DNA of 64,000 nucleotides from Phycisphaerales bacterium (GCA_022839625.1 JALHJL010000003.1:62001-126000); one strand, 5' to 3'; shown: positions 32,944 through 42,600, counted from the stretch's first letter. Notes: a model not told the origin generated them from the sequence alone. Translations and numbers: made by a program.

Positions 32944-33558
32944 CTAAGCCGGTCGCTCCTCCCGCAAGCCGACCGGCGATCCCAGCACCTCCGACAGCAC
33001 GAACGCTGCCTGGAGGCTGGTCCGATTGCGCAGCAATTGCTGAACCTCGTCCCCGACCCGGTTCGGCCGGCTGCGCGAAACCGGCTCCGCCGAAAGCAAC
33101 GGCGTAGAGTGTTCCGGCTCGCCGAGCGACGTACCGACGACGTGCACCTCGGGCTCATCTCGATCGCCGACTTCCACCCCGGCGCGAACCGCCGGCCGCT
33201 TCTTGACACGCCGCGGCGACTCCGGCGGCGAGGTACGGGGGCCTGCGCGCGGGCGCGCCAGCACGGGCGGCGTCGTGATGGGTCGGCGGCGGGTCTCCGG
33301 GACGCGTCGTACCGGCTCGGCCTCCGCCGGCGGGCGCGCGACGGGGCGCGGCGGCACCGGCCGCGCGGTTCGCCGGGGTGTCGGCCGACCGCCCTGTGCC
33401 GACGACGGTTGCTCCGGCGGCCCGTTCTTTTTCGGGAGCTTCTTGAGCAAGTTGGCGATCGCGCCGATCAGGGCAATGACGATGATGCCCCACAGCCGAA
33501 CATCGTCGAACGATACGCCGTCGGCCATCACCAGTGCGCTCATTCTTGCACGCATCAT
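32944..33558 (-). CDS. Single-pass membrane protein with Pro/Arg-rich region, downstream of floA
   Basis: A 204-residue protein: a short N-terminus, one transmembrane helix (WGIIVIALIGAIANLLKKL), then about 90 residues of Pro/Arg-rich low complexity (e.g. RPTPRRTARPVPPRPVARPP) and a conserved-looking C-terminus (LQAAFVLSEVLGSPVGLRE). No family recognised. It begins 9 bp after floA, so it belongs to the nfeD-floA transcript and may be a partner of the flotillin. ATG 33543 is an alternative start. Confidence 0.72.
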   Translation of the reverse strand: MMRARMSALVMADGVSFDDVRLWGIIVIALIGAIANLLKKLPKKNGPPEQPSSAQGGRPTPRRTARPVPPRPVARPPAEAEPVRRVPETRRRPITTPPVLARPRAGPRTSPPESPRRVKKRPAVRAGVEVGDRDEPEVHVVGTSLGEPEHSTPLLSAEPVSRSRPNRVGDEVQQLLRNRTSLQAAFVLSEVLGSPVGLREERPA

Positions 33559-33567
33559 CTCGGCTGT

Positions 33568-34602
33568 TTAGCCGCCGTGTCCCGGACCGCCCGGCGTCGC
33601 CGGCCCGCCGGCGCTGCCGCCGCCGCCGCCGATCTGATCGCGCATCTTCGTATCGGCCTGAATGTTTCGCAGGCGGTAGTAGTCCATGATGCCCAGATTC
33701 CCGGAGCGGAACGCCTCGGCGATGGCGAGGGGGATTTCGGCCTCGGCCAGGACGACTTTGGCCCGGTTCTCCTGCACCAAGGCGAGCATCTCCTGTTCGC
33801 GTGCCTTGGCAAGGGCGAGCTGCTTCTCCGCTTCGGCCTGAAAGCGCTTCTTATCCGCCTCGGCCTGGTCCGCCTGCAACCGGGCCCCGATGTTGGTGCC
33901 GACGTCGATGTCGGCGATGTCGATCGAGAGGATTTCGTAAGCGGTTCCGGCATCAAGGCCCTTGTTGAGCACGGCCTTGGAGATCTTGTCCGGGTTTTCC
34001 AGCACTTCCTTGTGCGAGACGGCCGAGCCGATCGCGGACACGATCCCCTCGCCGACGCGGGCCACGACGGTCTCCTCCGTGGCGCCGCCCACCAGGCTGG
34101 TGATGTTCGTCCGCACCGTGACCCGGGCGCGGGCCTTGAGCTGAATCCCGTCTTTGGCGACGGCGTCGATGGTGGTACGCCCGGATTCCGGGTTAGGACA
34201 ATCGATCACCTTCGGGTTCACACTGGTCTGCACCGCGTCCACGATGTCGCGGCCGGCCAGGTCGATGGCGCACGCCGTCCGGTAGTCCAGGGGGATCTTC
34301 GCCCGCTGCGCCGAGATGAGGGCCTTCACCACGTTCTGCACGCGGCCGCGGGCCAGGTAGTGCGACTCCAGGTCGGTCGTGCTGATGTCGGTCAGCCCCG
34401 CCTTCCACGCCTGAATCTTCGTCTGCACGATCAGGGTGTTGTTGACGCCCCGCAGCCACTGGCCGATCAACTCGCGCATCGCGACCTGCGCGCCCGCGGA
34501 GAACGCCTGTATCCACAGGCGCCCGAAGTTCAACGCCAGCAACATCACAACCAGCAGCGCGACGGCTGCTACGACGCCGATGCCGATTACCCACGGACTC
34601 AT
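33568..34602 (-). CDS. floA: Flotillin-like protein FloA
   Basis: A 344-residue membrane-associated SPFH-type protein that organises functional membrane microdomains. An N-terminal hydrophobic hairpin (WVIGIGVVAAVALLVVMLLA) is followed by the flotillin core: ALISAQRAKIPLDYRTACAI, VRTNITSLVGGATEETVVAR and GTAYEILSIDIADIDVGTNI. A coiled-coil region (ADKKRFQAEAEKQLALAKAR) precedes a Gly/Pro-rich tail. AAAGGGG lies upstream of the ATG. The neighbour nfeD is the standard floA partner. Confidence 0.94.
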   Translation of the reverse strand: MSPWVIGIGVVAAVALLVVMLLALNFGRLWIQAFSAGAQVAMRELIGQWLRGVNNTLIVQTKIQAWKAGLTDISTTDLESHYLARGRVQNVVKALISAQRAKIPLDYRTACAIDLAGRDIVDAVQTSVNPKVIDCPNPESGRTTIDAVAKDGIQLKARARVTVRTNITSLVGGATEETVVARVGEGIVSAIGSAVSHKEVLENPDKISKAVLNKGLDAGTAYEILSIDIADIDVGTNIGARLQADQAEADKKRFQAEAEKQLALAKAREQEMLALVQENRAKVVLAEAEIPLAIAEAFRSGNLGIMDYYRLRNIQADTKMRDQIGGGGGSAGGPATPGGPGHGG

Positions 34603-34636
34603 GCCAACCCCTTTCTGACCAGAATCCTCGCCAAGA

Positions 34637-36265
34637 TCACCCAGCCTGCTCGGGCGGCAACGGCCGCACCACGATGCGCATACCTTCGCGTTTCAGGACC
34701 TGCACGCGCCGGCCCGCCTCAACATACTCCCCCTGACTCCGTACCTCCACCACCTCCTGGCCGAAACGGGCCTGCCCGCCCGGCCGGAGGTCCCCGGTAA
34801 CGACTCCTACGTCGCCGATCTGGATCAGACGTTCGGTCGGATCGACCAACGCCAGGCCGGCTGCGTCCGGGTTCGGGGCGACCACGCCTTGCGCCAGGCG
34901 CACCCGCGGCAAGTAGCGAATCAACAGTAGAATACCCAGGATCGCGACGAGCACGCTTCCGGCCAGCACCTGAATCCCGCGCTCGATCGCCTTCCACGTC
35001 CCCGGCAGGCTCGGCCACGAGAAGAACGGCGCCGGTTCCGTGCCGGGGGCTGGTTCCTGCGGCACAAACGTGCCGATCACGGCCACCAGAATCAGCGCGA
35101 TTCCCAGAATCCCCGCGATTCCGAAGCCCGGCAGCACGAACAGCTCCACCGCCAGCAGTACCAAGCCGATCCCCAGCAGCACGAAGGTCCAAATGTTCGC
35201 CAGGCCGGCTGCATAGGGGGCCGCCAGGAAGATGACGAGCGCCACCGCCGCCGTCACGCCCGGGAAGATCAGCCCCGGCTGCTGAAACTCCACGTACGCC
35301 CCGATCAGCACGATCATGAACAGCACGCCGCGCACCAGTGGGCTGTTCAACCAGGCGGCGAACCTCTCCCAGCCTGAAGCCGGATAGCGCAGCGGCAAGC
35401 CGCTCAGCTCCAGCCGGTTGCTCAGTTCCGCGATGTCCCGCACGACGCCCCGGGCGAAACCGAACGCCACCGCCTCGTCCTGCCCCAGCGTCAACAGCGT
35501 GTCGGCCCGGTCAATCGGCTGCGAAAGCGGTACCGGCTTGCCAGTCGCGACGTTGGTGTAGCTCTCGATGAGGCGCCACTGGCGCTCGCCTTCGGCCACG
35601 TCATCCATCAGCGCCTTCTTCTCAAGCTCGTCGACGAAGCGGCGCTCGCCCGTGGACATGTGCTCCAGCCACCAGACCTCGGCGCTCATCACCACCATCG
35701 CCCGGCTGAGGAGTTGGTCGTAGCCGTTGCGCGCGGCGGACTCGCGAAACTCCTGGAGAATCGGGCTCTCCGCCTTGGCCCGCTCGGTGCCGCCCAGCTC
35801 CGCCACGCCGCCCGTCGGCGCCACCATGATCGGTGCACAGTCTCCGATGGCCGACGCGGGGCTCATCCAGATTTCGTTGCAGGCGACCGAGATCATCGCC
35901 CCCGCGCTGTACGCCCGGGGGTTGACCCAGGCGACCGTCCGCAGGTCCGCGGGCAGGGTCTTAATCATCTGGCAGATGCTGAGGGCGCTCGTGACCATCC
36001 CCCCGGGCGTGTCCATCTCGAAGATGACCACCGTCGCGCCGGCGATCTGGGCCTCCGTCAGCCGCCGTTCGATGCTGTCCCGCATGATGTCGTCGATCAC
36101 GCCGTGAATGGGGATGACCGCCCCGCGGGTCGGGCGGGTGGTGGGCTCGCCCGCCAGCGGCACACTCAGTAGTCCCAGCACCCCCACGAGACCGACGCAG
36201 AGAGCCCGCCGACCACGCCAGCCGCGGCGTATCCCGCTCGGCCGAGTTGTCCGACACCGGGTCAT
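34637..36265 (-). CDS. NfeD family membrane serine protease (long form, ClpP-class)
   Basis: A 542-residue protein. Signal-like N-terminus, then a ClpP/SppA-class protease domain (AVIPIHGVIDDIMRDSIERR, VVIFEMDTPGGMVTSALSI, PRAYSAGAMISVACNEIWMS with the presumed nucleophile Ser in YSAGA). Next come four to five transmembrane helices (residues about 310-420) and a C-terminal NfeD OB-fold (QIGDVGVVTGDLRPGGQARF). The family is encoded with flotillins/stomatins and is thought to control membrane protein quality. GGGAGGA lies seven bases before the ATG at 36265, which decides the start. Confidence 0.9.
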   Translation of the reverse strand: MTRCRTTRPSGIRRGWRGRRALCVGLVGVLGLLSVPLAGEPTTRPTRGAVIPIHGVIDDIMRDSIERRLTEAQIAGATVVIFEMDTPGGMVTSALSICQMIKTLPADLRTVAWVNPRAYSAGAMISVACNEIWMSPASAIGDCAPIMVAPTGGVAELGGTERAKAESPILQEFRESAARNGYDQLLSRAMVVMSAEVWWLEHMSTGERRFVDELEKKALMDDVAEGERQWRLIESYTNVATGKPVPLSQPIDRADTLLTLGQDEAVAFGFARGVVRDIAELSNRLELSGLPLRYPASGWERFAAWLNSPLVRGVLFMIVLIGAYVEFQQPGLIFPGVTAAVALVIFLAAPYAAGLANIWTFVLLGIGLVLLAVELFVLPGFGIAGILGIALILVAVIGTFVPQEPAPGTEPAPFFSWPSLPGTWKAIERGIQVLAGSVLVAILGILLLIRYLPRVRLAQGVVAPNPDAAGLALVDPTERLIQIGDVGVVTGDLRPGGQARFGQEVVEVRSQGEYVEAGRRVQVLKREGMRIVVRPLPPEQAG

Positions 36266-36520
36266 GGCACCGTCCTCCCGCCGGTCGCGGCCACAGTCGG
36301 TCCGCCGCGGCCGGCCGGCAATCACTGTGTCAGTCTACCGGAATCATAGCCCTTTGCCGACTCCGGTGCGCGCCGGTTTCCGGCGGCGGCCGGGTGCCGC
36401 GTTGCCGCGTCCGGACGTGTTTTTGCGAAGGCGTTATTCAATCCGGGCTGCCGCCTTACCGATAAACCGAACGTAACTGTCTATTTGCGGGACGAACAGC
36501 AAGCGAGCATGGAGAGCCTT

Positions 36521-36991
36521 ATGCCACCGAGAAAGACTACGACAACTTCGCGTAAGAACTACGAATGGAACTGGGGCAGCACCTACCGCTACGACAAGCG
36601 CACGCCGACCACCACGACGACCTGGCCCTGCAACTCGCCGAAATTCCGGATCGTGCGGAACGAGTGCCAGTGGCGGATGGGCTCGTACCGAAACGTGTAC
36701 AGCCAGTTCGCAGGCGCGGGCCGGTGGGCCTACATGTCCCCGACGACCGCGAACCGGTGGATCCGGTACGTGAACAACGGCGCGCAGGTGTACAAGTTCA
36801 GCAACCGTGACTTCTGCAACTACTGGGGCAACAAGTGGGCGAATGCCAACCCGCGGACCGCCTACCAGTACCTGAAGAACCACTACGGCAGCATCATCAA
36901 GGACGTCACGCGGGGCAAGGGCAACTGCTGGCTCATCGCCACCAGCCGCACCCCGACGGCCCGTCCCTTCAACAACTACAACTGGTATTGA
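36521..36991 (+). CDS. Tryptophan/tyrosine-rich protein of unknown function
   Basis: A 156-residue soluble protein with no signal peptide and no recognisable domain. It has about eleven Trp and many Tyr and Asn residues, e.g. NYEWNWGSTYRYDKR, RWAYMSPTTANRWIRYVNN, FCNYWGNKWANANPRT, ending NNYNWY. A Thr/Lys-rich start (PPRKTTTTSRKN) suggests nucleic-acid or surface contact. GGAGAG precedes the ATG at 36521, which I prefer to the ATG at 36509. It stands alone, flanked by a hairpin on the 3' side. Codon use is normal for the window, so it is probably real. Confidence 0.75.
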   Translation: MPPRKTTTTSRKNYEWNWGSTYRYDKRTPTTTTTWPCNSPKFRIVRNECQWRMGSYRNVYSQFAGAGRWAYMSPTTANRWIRYVNNGAQVYKFSNRDFCNYWGNKWANANPRTAYQYLKNHYGSIIKDVTRGKGNCWLIATSRTPTARPFNNYNWY

Positions 36992-36996
36992 CGCCG

Positions 36997-37026
36997 CCGA
37001 GTCGGCTCCGTGAGAGGCCGATTCGG
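36997..37026 (+). terminator. Hairpin after the Trp/Tyr-rich gene
   Basis: Ten-base stem (CCGAGTCGGC against GCCGATTCGG, one G-U pair) with a ten-base loop, five bases beyond the stop codon. No U-tract follows. Confidence 0.5.
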
Positions 37027-37120
37027 AGCATCGTAAGCACGCTGCTTGCTGATTCGTCGTTAACGCGGCCCGTCGCCCCCGAGCGCCGGGCCGCTTTTCT
37101 GCGCCGCCGGCTTCCGCGGG

Positions 37121-37160
37121 ACAGAAACCGCAGAGACACTGAGAGCACAGAGAACGCAAG
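37121..37160 (+). repeat. Low-complexity purine-rich intergenic repeat
   Basis: GAAACCGCAGAGACACTGAG and the following agcacagagaacgcaagg resemble the CGCAGAGACGCAGAG-type repeat seen scattered in intergenic DNA of various bacteria. Only one copy is in this window. Confidence 0.4.
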
Positions 37161-37290
37161 GCGAGCGCGGGCGTGGGGAATTACCCGGCGCGCGGTCCGC
37201 TGACCACGAGGAATCTCGCTTCCCACATCACGACTCCGTCCCTTCGTGCGCGCTGCGCTCTTCAGGCCTCTTTGGTTCTTCTGACGCAGC

Positions 37291-38454
37291 TCACCGGCCG
37301 ACCTCGAGGTCGAGCCGCGGATGCACCACGTGCTGCCCGAAAATGTTGACGAAGTCGACGAAGAGCGCGGCTCGGCCGACAAACGTCCCACTCGGCACGG
37401 TGATGCGCAATTCTCGCTTGCTCAGGTTCGCCGTGAACCGCACCGGCTGTCCGTCCAGCTTCACGACTACGGAGTCCGGCAGGATTCTGACCTGCTCGGC
37501 ACCCCACCCGCCGCGCGCGCTCAACCCGTCGTCCAGGCTGACCACCACCTCTCCCCCGCGCCGCACCGCGCCGTTCTTCGGTGCGGCAAGCGCGACCCGC
37601 GGCAGCCCGCCCTGTGCCCAACGCGCCAACCCGAGGAACAGTCCGTACGCCTCGCGGCGGTTGTAGACCGGGTCGCGCAGCCGCGCCTCCTCCGCCGGGT
37701 TGGAGTGAAACGACGCCTCCGAGAGCAGCGCCGGCACTTCGGCCTGGCGCAACACGGCGAAGCCGTTCCGGTCGTTGACGAGGTAGTCGCTGAGCAGCGC
37801 GCATTCCAGGTGCGACTCCAGCCGCAGCGCATCGTTCAACCCCGTAATGAGGTAGCGCCCGGCGGACAGGCTCGCGGGGTTGTCGGACGCCGTGCCGTGA
37901 TAGAAGACCGACGTGTAGTTCGGCTGCGGGTTCGAGTTCGCGTTGTGGTGGATCGAGAGGAACAGGTCCGCGGGCAGGCGGTTCGCAAGCTCGACGCGCT
38001 GCCGCAAGTCCTCCTTGTCTGGCAGATTCAGGCTCTCATCCCGCTCGCGCGTGAGCGTTACGTGTGCGCCCGCGGCCTCCAGGAACTCGCGCAGGAAGTG
38101 CGCCACCCGCAGGTTGACCTCCGCCTCGCGCAGGCCGGTCGGACCGCGCTTCCACGTGCCGCCGGGGTCACGCTGCCCAACGTGCCCGGGATCCAGAACA
38201 ATCCTCACGCCCTTGAGGAACCGCGCGTAGGGGGGAACGGGGAAAGCCGGCTCCGGTTGGATCGTCCAGGCGTACCGCTGCGGAGGAGTCCTGATCGGGT
38301 CCAGCCGCGCATCCAGCGCCCGCTCCCAGGTCCAAGCCACCCATGCGAGGCCGCCCGTGGCAGCGGCCCCGATCACGGCACCGAGCAGGTACGGCAGAAC
38401 CGCGTACCACCCGCGTCTCCGAGCCTTCCTACGCTTCCTGCGCTTGGTCGCCAT
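37291..38454 (-). CDS. N-acetylmuramoyl-L-alanine amidase (Amidase_3)
   Basis: A 387-residue membrane-anchored zinc amidase that cuts the bond between muramic acid and L-Ala in peptidoglycan. A very basic N-terminus (MATKRRKRRKARRRGW) precedes one membrane helix (VLPYLLGAVIGAAATGGLAW). The Amidase_3 domain has VRIVLDPGHVGQRDPGG, TGLREAEVNLRVAHFL, and LFLSIHHNANSNP, which supply His, Glu and His to the zinc, and SEASFHSNPAEE with the catalytic Glu. A C-terminal beta domain of about 110 residues follows. Together with mrdA and rodA it supports a peptidoglycan wall. Confidence 0.9.
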   Translation of the reverse strand: MATKRRKRRKARRRGWYAVLPYLLGAVIGAAATGGLAWVAWTWERALDARLDPIRTPPQRYAWTIQPEPAFPVPPYARFLKGVRIVLDPGHVGQRDPGGTWKRGPTGLREAEVNLRVAHFLREFLEAAGAHVTLTRERDESLNLPDKEDLRQRVELANRLPADLFLSIHHNANSNPQPNYTSVFYHGTASDNPASLSAGRYLITGLNDALRLESHLECALLSDYLVNDRNGFAVLRQAEVPALLSEASFHSNPAEEARLRDPVYNRREAYGLFLGLARWAQGGLPRVALAAPKNGAVRRGGEVVVSLDDGLSARGGWGAEQVRILPDSVVVKLDGQPVRFTANLSKRELRITVPSGTFVGRAALFVDFVNIFGQHVVHPRLDLEVGR

Positions 38455-38664
38455 CCTGCCGCCACTGCTCGCTTAGGGTCGAGATTGTACGCGCCGGGCC
38501 GGCCGCGCCCACAGCCGTAGAGAGCGCGGGAACGTCGGAAGGTGGGAACGTGGGAGCGCCGCCGTTATACTGCGCCGCGCTGCGCGGTCGTCACGGGTCG
38601 GGTCGCGTCTGTTCCGGCGGACAAGACGTGTCGCACAGCGCTGGTAAAGGATGCGAGGCAAAGG

Positions 38665-39825
38665 ATGGCGTCGGACAGCAGAACTGAGGTCAAGCTGATG
38701 GAGGCGGTGCCGGTGCCGCCGCTGAACCTGGCGGCACAGTTTGCGGCGATCCGCGCGGAGCTGCTCGACGAGCTCCAGGCGGTAGCGGAGTCCGGCTATT
38801 ACGTGCTCGGGCCCAAGGTGGCGGCGTTCGAGGAGGCCCTGGCCCGCTACTGCGGCGTCAAGCACGCGCTGGGCCTGTCGTCCGGCACGGATGGTCTGCT
38901 CGTCGCGCTCATGGCCCTCGGAATCGGGCCCGGCGACGAAGTGATTGTGCCGGCGTTCACGTTCTTTGCGACCGCCGGCACGGTGGTCCGCGTCGGCGCG
39001 CGGCCGGTCTTCTGCGACGTCGCGCCGCAGACGTTCAACATCGACGTGGCCCAGGCGGAACGGCGGATCACCGCCCGCACCAAGGCCATCATCCCGGTCC
39101 ACTTGTACGGCCAGCTTGCGGACATGCCGGCGCTGTTGGCCGTCGCGGCGCGGCACAACGTGCCGGTGATCGAGGACGCGGCCCAGGCCGTCGGGGCCAC
39201 GCTGCCGGACGGGCGGATGGCGGGCGCGCTGGGCCGGATGGGCGTGCTGAGCTTCTACCCGACGAAGAACCTGGGCGCGATGGGCGACGCCGGCGCGCTG
39301 CTTACGAATGACGACGATCTTCTTGAGCTGGCGCGCAAGCTGCGTGTGCACGGCAGCGGGCACACGTACTACCATGACCGCGTCGGCGGCAACTTCCGCA
39401 TCGACGCCCTCCAGGCCGCAATCCTCACGATCAAGCTCAAGCACCTCGACCGTTGGACCGCGCAGCGCCGCCGGCGGGCCGCGCGGTACACGGAGTTGAT
39501 CAACGCGGCCGGCCTGGCGCCCGAGCACGTGCGTCCCCCGCAGGAGATTCACGGCCGGCACGTTTACCACCAGTACGTGCTGCGCGTTGACCGGCGCGAC
39601 GAGCTGATGGCGTTCCTCCAGCAGCGCCGGATCGGCGCGGGTGTGTACTATCCCCTGCCGCTGCACCTGCAAACGTGCTTTGCTGGACTGGGGCACAAAG
39701 CCGGCGACTTCCCGCACGCGGAGAAGGCCGCCGCAGACGTGATCGGCCTGCCGATCTACCCGGAGCTGACCGACGACCAGCAGGACGCGGTGGTCGGCGC
39801 CCTGACGGCCTTCTACCGGCGGTAG
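38665..39825 (+). CDS. DegT/DnrJ/EryC1/StrS family aminotransferase
   Basis: A 386-residue PLP enzyme that aminates keto-sugars of nucleotide-activated sugars. Family features are SSGTDGLLVALMALGIGPGD, VIVPAFTFFATAGTVVRVG, IEDAAQAVGATLP, and SFYPTKNLGAMGDAGA with the PLP-binding Lys. It likely serves LPS or glycan synthesis. I chose ATG 38665 (GAGG upstream); ATG 38698 is also possible. It stands alone between an amidase and purB, both on the other strand. Confidence 0.9.
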   Translation: MASDSRTEVKLMEAVPVPPLNLAAQFAAIRAELLDELQAVAESGYYVLGPKVAAFEEALARYCGVKHALGLSSGTDGLLVALMALGIGPGDEVIVPAFTFFATAGTVVRVGARPVFCDVAPQTFNIDVAQAERRITARTKAIIPVHLYGQLADMPALLAVAARHNVPVIEDAAQAVGATLPDGRMAGALGRMGVLSFYPTKNLGAMGDAGALLTNDDDLLELARKLRVHGSGHTYYHDRVGGNFRIDALQAAILTIKLKHLDRWTAQRRRRAARYTELINAAGLAPEHVRPPQEIHGRHVYHQYVLRVDRRDELMAFLQQRRIGAGVYYPLPLHLQTCFAGLGHKAGDFPHAEKAAADVIGLPIYPELTDDQQDAVVGALTAFYRR

Positions 39826-39849
39826 CCGCGGGCGCGTCCGGTTCGTGCG

Positions 39850-41337
39850 CTACACGCGGAGCACGCCGCCGGCAAGCCGCGGCCCCTTCGTGCGGGCCAG
39901 CAATGGACGGACGCGCGTGCGCAAGTACGTGCGGGTCTGCTCCGCGGCCAGGCCGACGTAGTGCCGCGGATCGAGCGCCCGCGACCAATTGACTTTCGAA
40001 AACGCCGGATCGGCCCGCAGCCGCACCAGCAAGTCGTTGGGCTTTCCGTGCTGCTTCACCTGCTGGCCGGCGAGTTGGGCGTGTCGGCGAATGCGCTCGT
40101 GCAGCTCCTGGCGGTCCCCGCCCCGGGCGGCCGCCTCCAGCAGAATCTCCTCGGTCGCGATGAAGGGCAGTTCGGCCTCAAGGCGCGCCGCGATCGTCGC
40201 CGGATAGACCACCAGCCCGTCGAGGATGTTGTGCAGCAGGACCGCGAGGGCGTCCGCGGTGAGAAACGCCTCGGGAATCACCAGCCGCTTGTTGCTGGAA
40301 TCGTCGAGGGTGCGCTCCAGGGCCTGAGCGCCCAGCGTCATCAGCGGCGAGCTCGCCAGGCTGACCAGGTAGCGGGCCAGGCCCGTGGCCCGCTCGCAGC
40401 GCATCGGGTTGCGCTTGTACGGCATCGCCGAGCTGCCCACTTGCGATTCCTCGAAGGGCTCATCCAACTCCTTGAGCAGCGCCAGCACCCGGATGTCGTT
40501 GCAGATCTTCTGGACGCCGGCCGCGAAGGAAGCCAACGCCGCGATGACCTCCACGTCCACCTTCCGCGAGTAGGTCTGCCCGCACACGGGGTAGCAGCCG
40601 TCGAACCCCAGCTTCCGCGCGAACGACTGCTCCAGACGCCGGACCTTGGCCGCACTGCCCAGCAGCTTGAGGAAGGACGCCTGCGTCCCGGTCGCACCTC
40701 GCAGCCCGCGGCACTTGAGCCCGGCCTCGAGCGCCGCGCAGCGCTCCACGTCGGCCACCAGGTCCGCCAACCACAGACAGCCCCGCTTGCCGACGGTCGT
40801 GAGCTGGGCCGGCTGCAAGTGCGTGAAGCCGAGCGCCGGCAGATCGGCGTACCGCCGGCAGAACTGCGCCAGCGTGCGGACGACCGCGATCAGGCGTTGC
40901 CGCAGCAGGTGCAGCGCCTGGCGCATGAGAATCAGGTCCGCGTTGTCCACCACGTCCATGCTGGTCGCACCGAGGTGAAGGATACCGCGGGCCACCGGGG
41001 CCGCGTCGCCGAAGGCGCGGATGTGGGCCATCACGTCGTGCCGCAGCTCGTGCTCATAGGCCGCGGCCGCCCGGAAGTCGATCTGGTCCGCGGCGCGGCG
41101 CAAGGCGCGAACCTGGGCCGTCGTGATCGGCAGCCCCGCCTCGTGCTCGGACTCGGCCAGGGCGACCCAGATGCGCCGCCACGTCGAGCAGCGCACCTGC
41201 GGACTCCAAAGCCGCATCATCTCGTCCGACGCATAGCGCGCGGCCAGGGGATGCTCATAGCGGTCGTGCCCGGACGGCGGGCGGCGCGTGTGTTGCGGAT
41301 GGGACAACGGGTGCGGCTTGCGGCGAACCTGAGCCAT
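39850..41337 (-). CDS. purB: Adenylosuccinate lyase
   Basis: A 495-residue enzyme of purine synthesis that cleaves SAICAR and adenylosuccinate to release fumarate. Visible are ILHLGATSMDVVDNADLILM, FTHLQPAQLTTVGKR, and the superfamily signature GSSAMPYKRNPMRCE. The HLGATS region and overall length fit the PurB branch closer to eukaryotic enzymes. It is the last gene of a five-gene minus-strand run, six bases after the trans-sulfuration gene. Confidence 0.92.
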   Translation of the reverse strand: MAQVRRKPHPLSHPQHTRRPPSGHDRYEHPLAARYASDEMMRLWSPQVRCSTWRRIWVALAESEHEAGLPITTAQVRALRRAADQIDFRAAAAYEHELRHDVMAHIRAFGDAAPVARGILHLGATSMDVVDNADLILMRQALHLLRQRLIAVVRTLAQFCRRYADLPALGFTHLQPAQLTTVGKRGCLWLADLVADVERCAALEAGLKCRGLRGATGTQASFLKLLGSAAKVRRLEQSFARKLGFDGCYPVCGQTYSRKVDVEVIAALASFAAGVQKICNDIRVLALLKELDEPFEESQVGSSAMPYKRNPMRCERATGLARYLVSLASSPLMTLGAQALERTLDDSSNKRLVIPEAFLTADALAVLLHNILDGLVVYPATIAARLEAELPFIATEEILLEAAARGGDRQELHERIRRHAQLAGQQVKQHGKPNDLLVRLRADPAFSKVNWSRALDPRHYVGLAAEQTRTYLRTRVRPLLARTKGPRLAGGVLRV

Positions 41338-41343
41338 GATGTG

Positions 41344-42600
41344 TCAGTCCTCCAGCGCTTGGCGCACGTCGGCCACGAGGTCCTGCGTCGCTTCCAGCCC
41401 GGCGTGCAGGCGAATGATCCACTCCGGTTCGTTCACGTTTTCGGCGAAGAGGTCCGCACTGCGCCCGCCGACCACCAGGCTTTCGTGCCCGCCCCAGCTA
41501 CAGCCGATGCTGAACACGCGCAGCCGGTTGATGAACCGGTTCGTCGCCTCGCGGGTCTGCTCGTGCAGTGCGAAGCTGAAGAGGCCGGAGTAGCCGCGCA
41601 TCTGCCGCTGGGCGACGGCGTGCTGAGCGTAGGTCTCCAGGCCCGGATGGTACACGCGCTGGACGCGGGGGTGCTGGGCCAGCAGCCGGGCGATGGCCAG
41701 CCCGCTGCGCTGATGCTGCTCCATGCGCAGCGGCAGCGTGCGCAGCCCGCGAATCAGCAGCCAGGCCGCGAAGGGGTCGATCGACGCCCCCAGCATCTCG
41801 GCCTCATCGCACAGCCGCGCGCGCAGCGTCTCGTCGCGCCCGACCACGATGCCGCCCAGCGTGTCGCTGTGGCCGCTGATGAACTTGGTGGCGCTGTGCA
41901 CGACCAGGTCGAGACCGGATTCGAGCGGCCGCTGGAAGTACGGCGTCGACCAGGAATTATCGAGGATCGTCGCGATGCCGCGCGCCCGGGCCGCCGCCAC
42001 GAGCGGAGCCAGCTCGAGCACGTCAAAGCGGCCCGACGTCGGGCTTTCGAGATACAGCACGCGCGTCTCGTCGCGCAGCGCGGCGATGAAGTCGGCGGGG
42101 TCCGTTCCGGGTACGAACGTCACGCGGACGTCGAACCGGCTGAGATACTCGCTCAGGTAGCGGCGCGTGGGATGATAACAGTCGGAGACGACCACGACGT
42201 GCGCACCGCTCTTGAGGCAGAGATTGAGGGCGGCCGTGATCGCGCCCATCCCGGAGGCGAAGGACCGTGCCCAACTCCCTCCCTCCAGCCGGGCCAGCTT
42301 GGCCTCCAGGATCGTCGTCGTCGGGTTGCTGCGCCGGGTGTAGACGTAGTACGGCGTCTTCGGATCGTCCCGTCCCTCGAAGGCCTCCGCATCCGGGTAG
42401 ACGAAGGTCGAGGTCTGGTAGATCGGCGGCGTCGCACCGCCCCCGTGTGCGAGCCGGTGCTCGCCGTAGTGAGTGCAGAGGGTTTCAAACCCGCCCTCCT
42501 GGTGCGGGTCGTCAGCAGGTACAGGGGGAGTCAAGTCTCGCTCCTTGCGACAGTGTTCCACGGACGCCAAAGCGGTCCCTATTGTGCGCGCGTCAATCAA
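41344..42600 (-). CDS. Cys/Met metabolism PLP-dependent enzyme (cystathionine gamma-synthase-like)
   Basis: A trans-sulfuration family enzyme of up to 418 residues. It has GGATPPIYQTSTFVY, YTRRSNPTTTILEAKLARLE, ASGMGAITAALNL, and VHSATKFISGHSDTLGG with the PLP Lys. It may act as cystathionine gamma-synthase, beta-lyase or homocysteine/homoserine sulfhydrylase; sequence alone does not decide. The TTG at 42600 overlaps the stop of the amidohydrolase gene (TTGA) and gives a coupled start; GTG 42561 is an alternative. Confidence 0.86.
   Translation of the reverse strand: MIDARTIGTALASVEHCRKERDLTPPVPADDPHQEGGFETLCTHYGEHRLAHGGGATPPIYQTSTFVYPDAEAFEGRDDPKTPYYVYTRRSNPTTTILEAKLARLEGGSWARSFASGMGAITAALNLCLKSGAHVVVVSDCYHPTRRYLSEYLSRFDVRVTFVPGTDPADFIAALRDETRVLYLESPTSGRFDVLELAPLVAAARARGIATILDNSWSTPYFQRPLESGLDLVVHSATKFISGHSDTLGGIVVGRDETLRARLCDEAEMLGASIDPFAAWLLIRGLRTLPLRMEQHQRSGLAIARLLAQHPRVQRVYHPGLETYAQHAVAQRQMRGYSGLFSFALHEQTREATNRFINRLRVFSIGCSWGGHESLVVGGRSADLFAENVNEPEWIIRLHAGLEATQDLVADVRQALED

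Noticed and set aside
32716..34800. A 694-codon open frame on the plus strand over floA
   Set aside because: Antisense to floA and the Pro-rich membrane protein; no start signal and no family motif.
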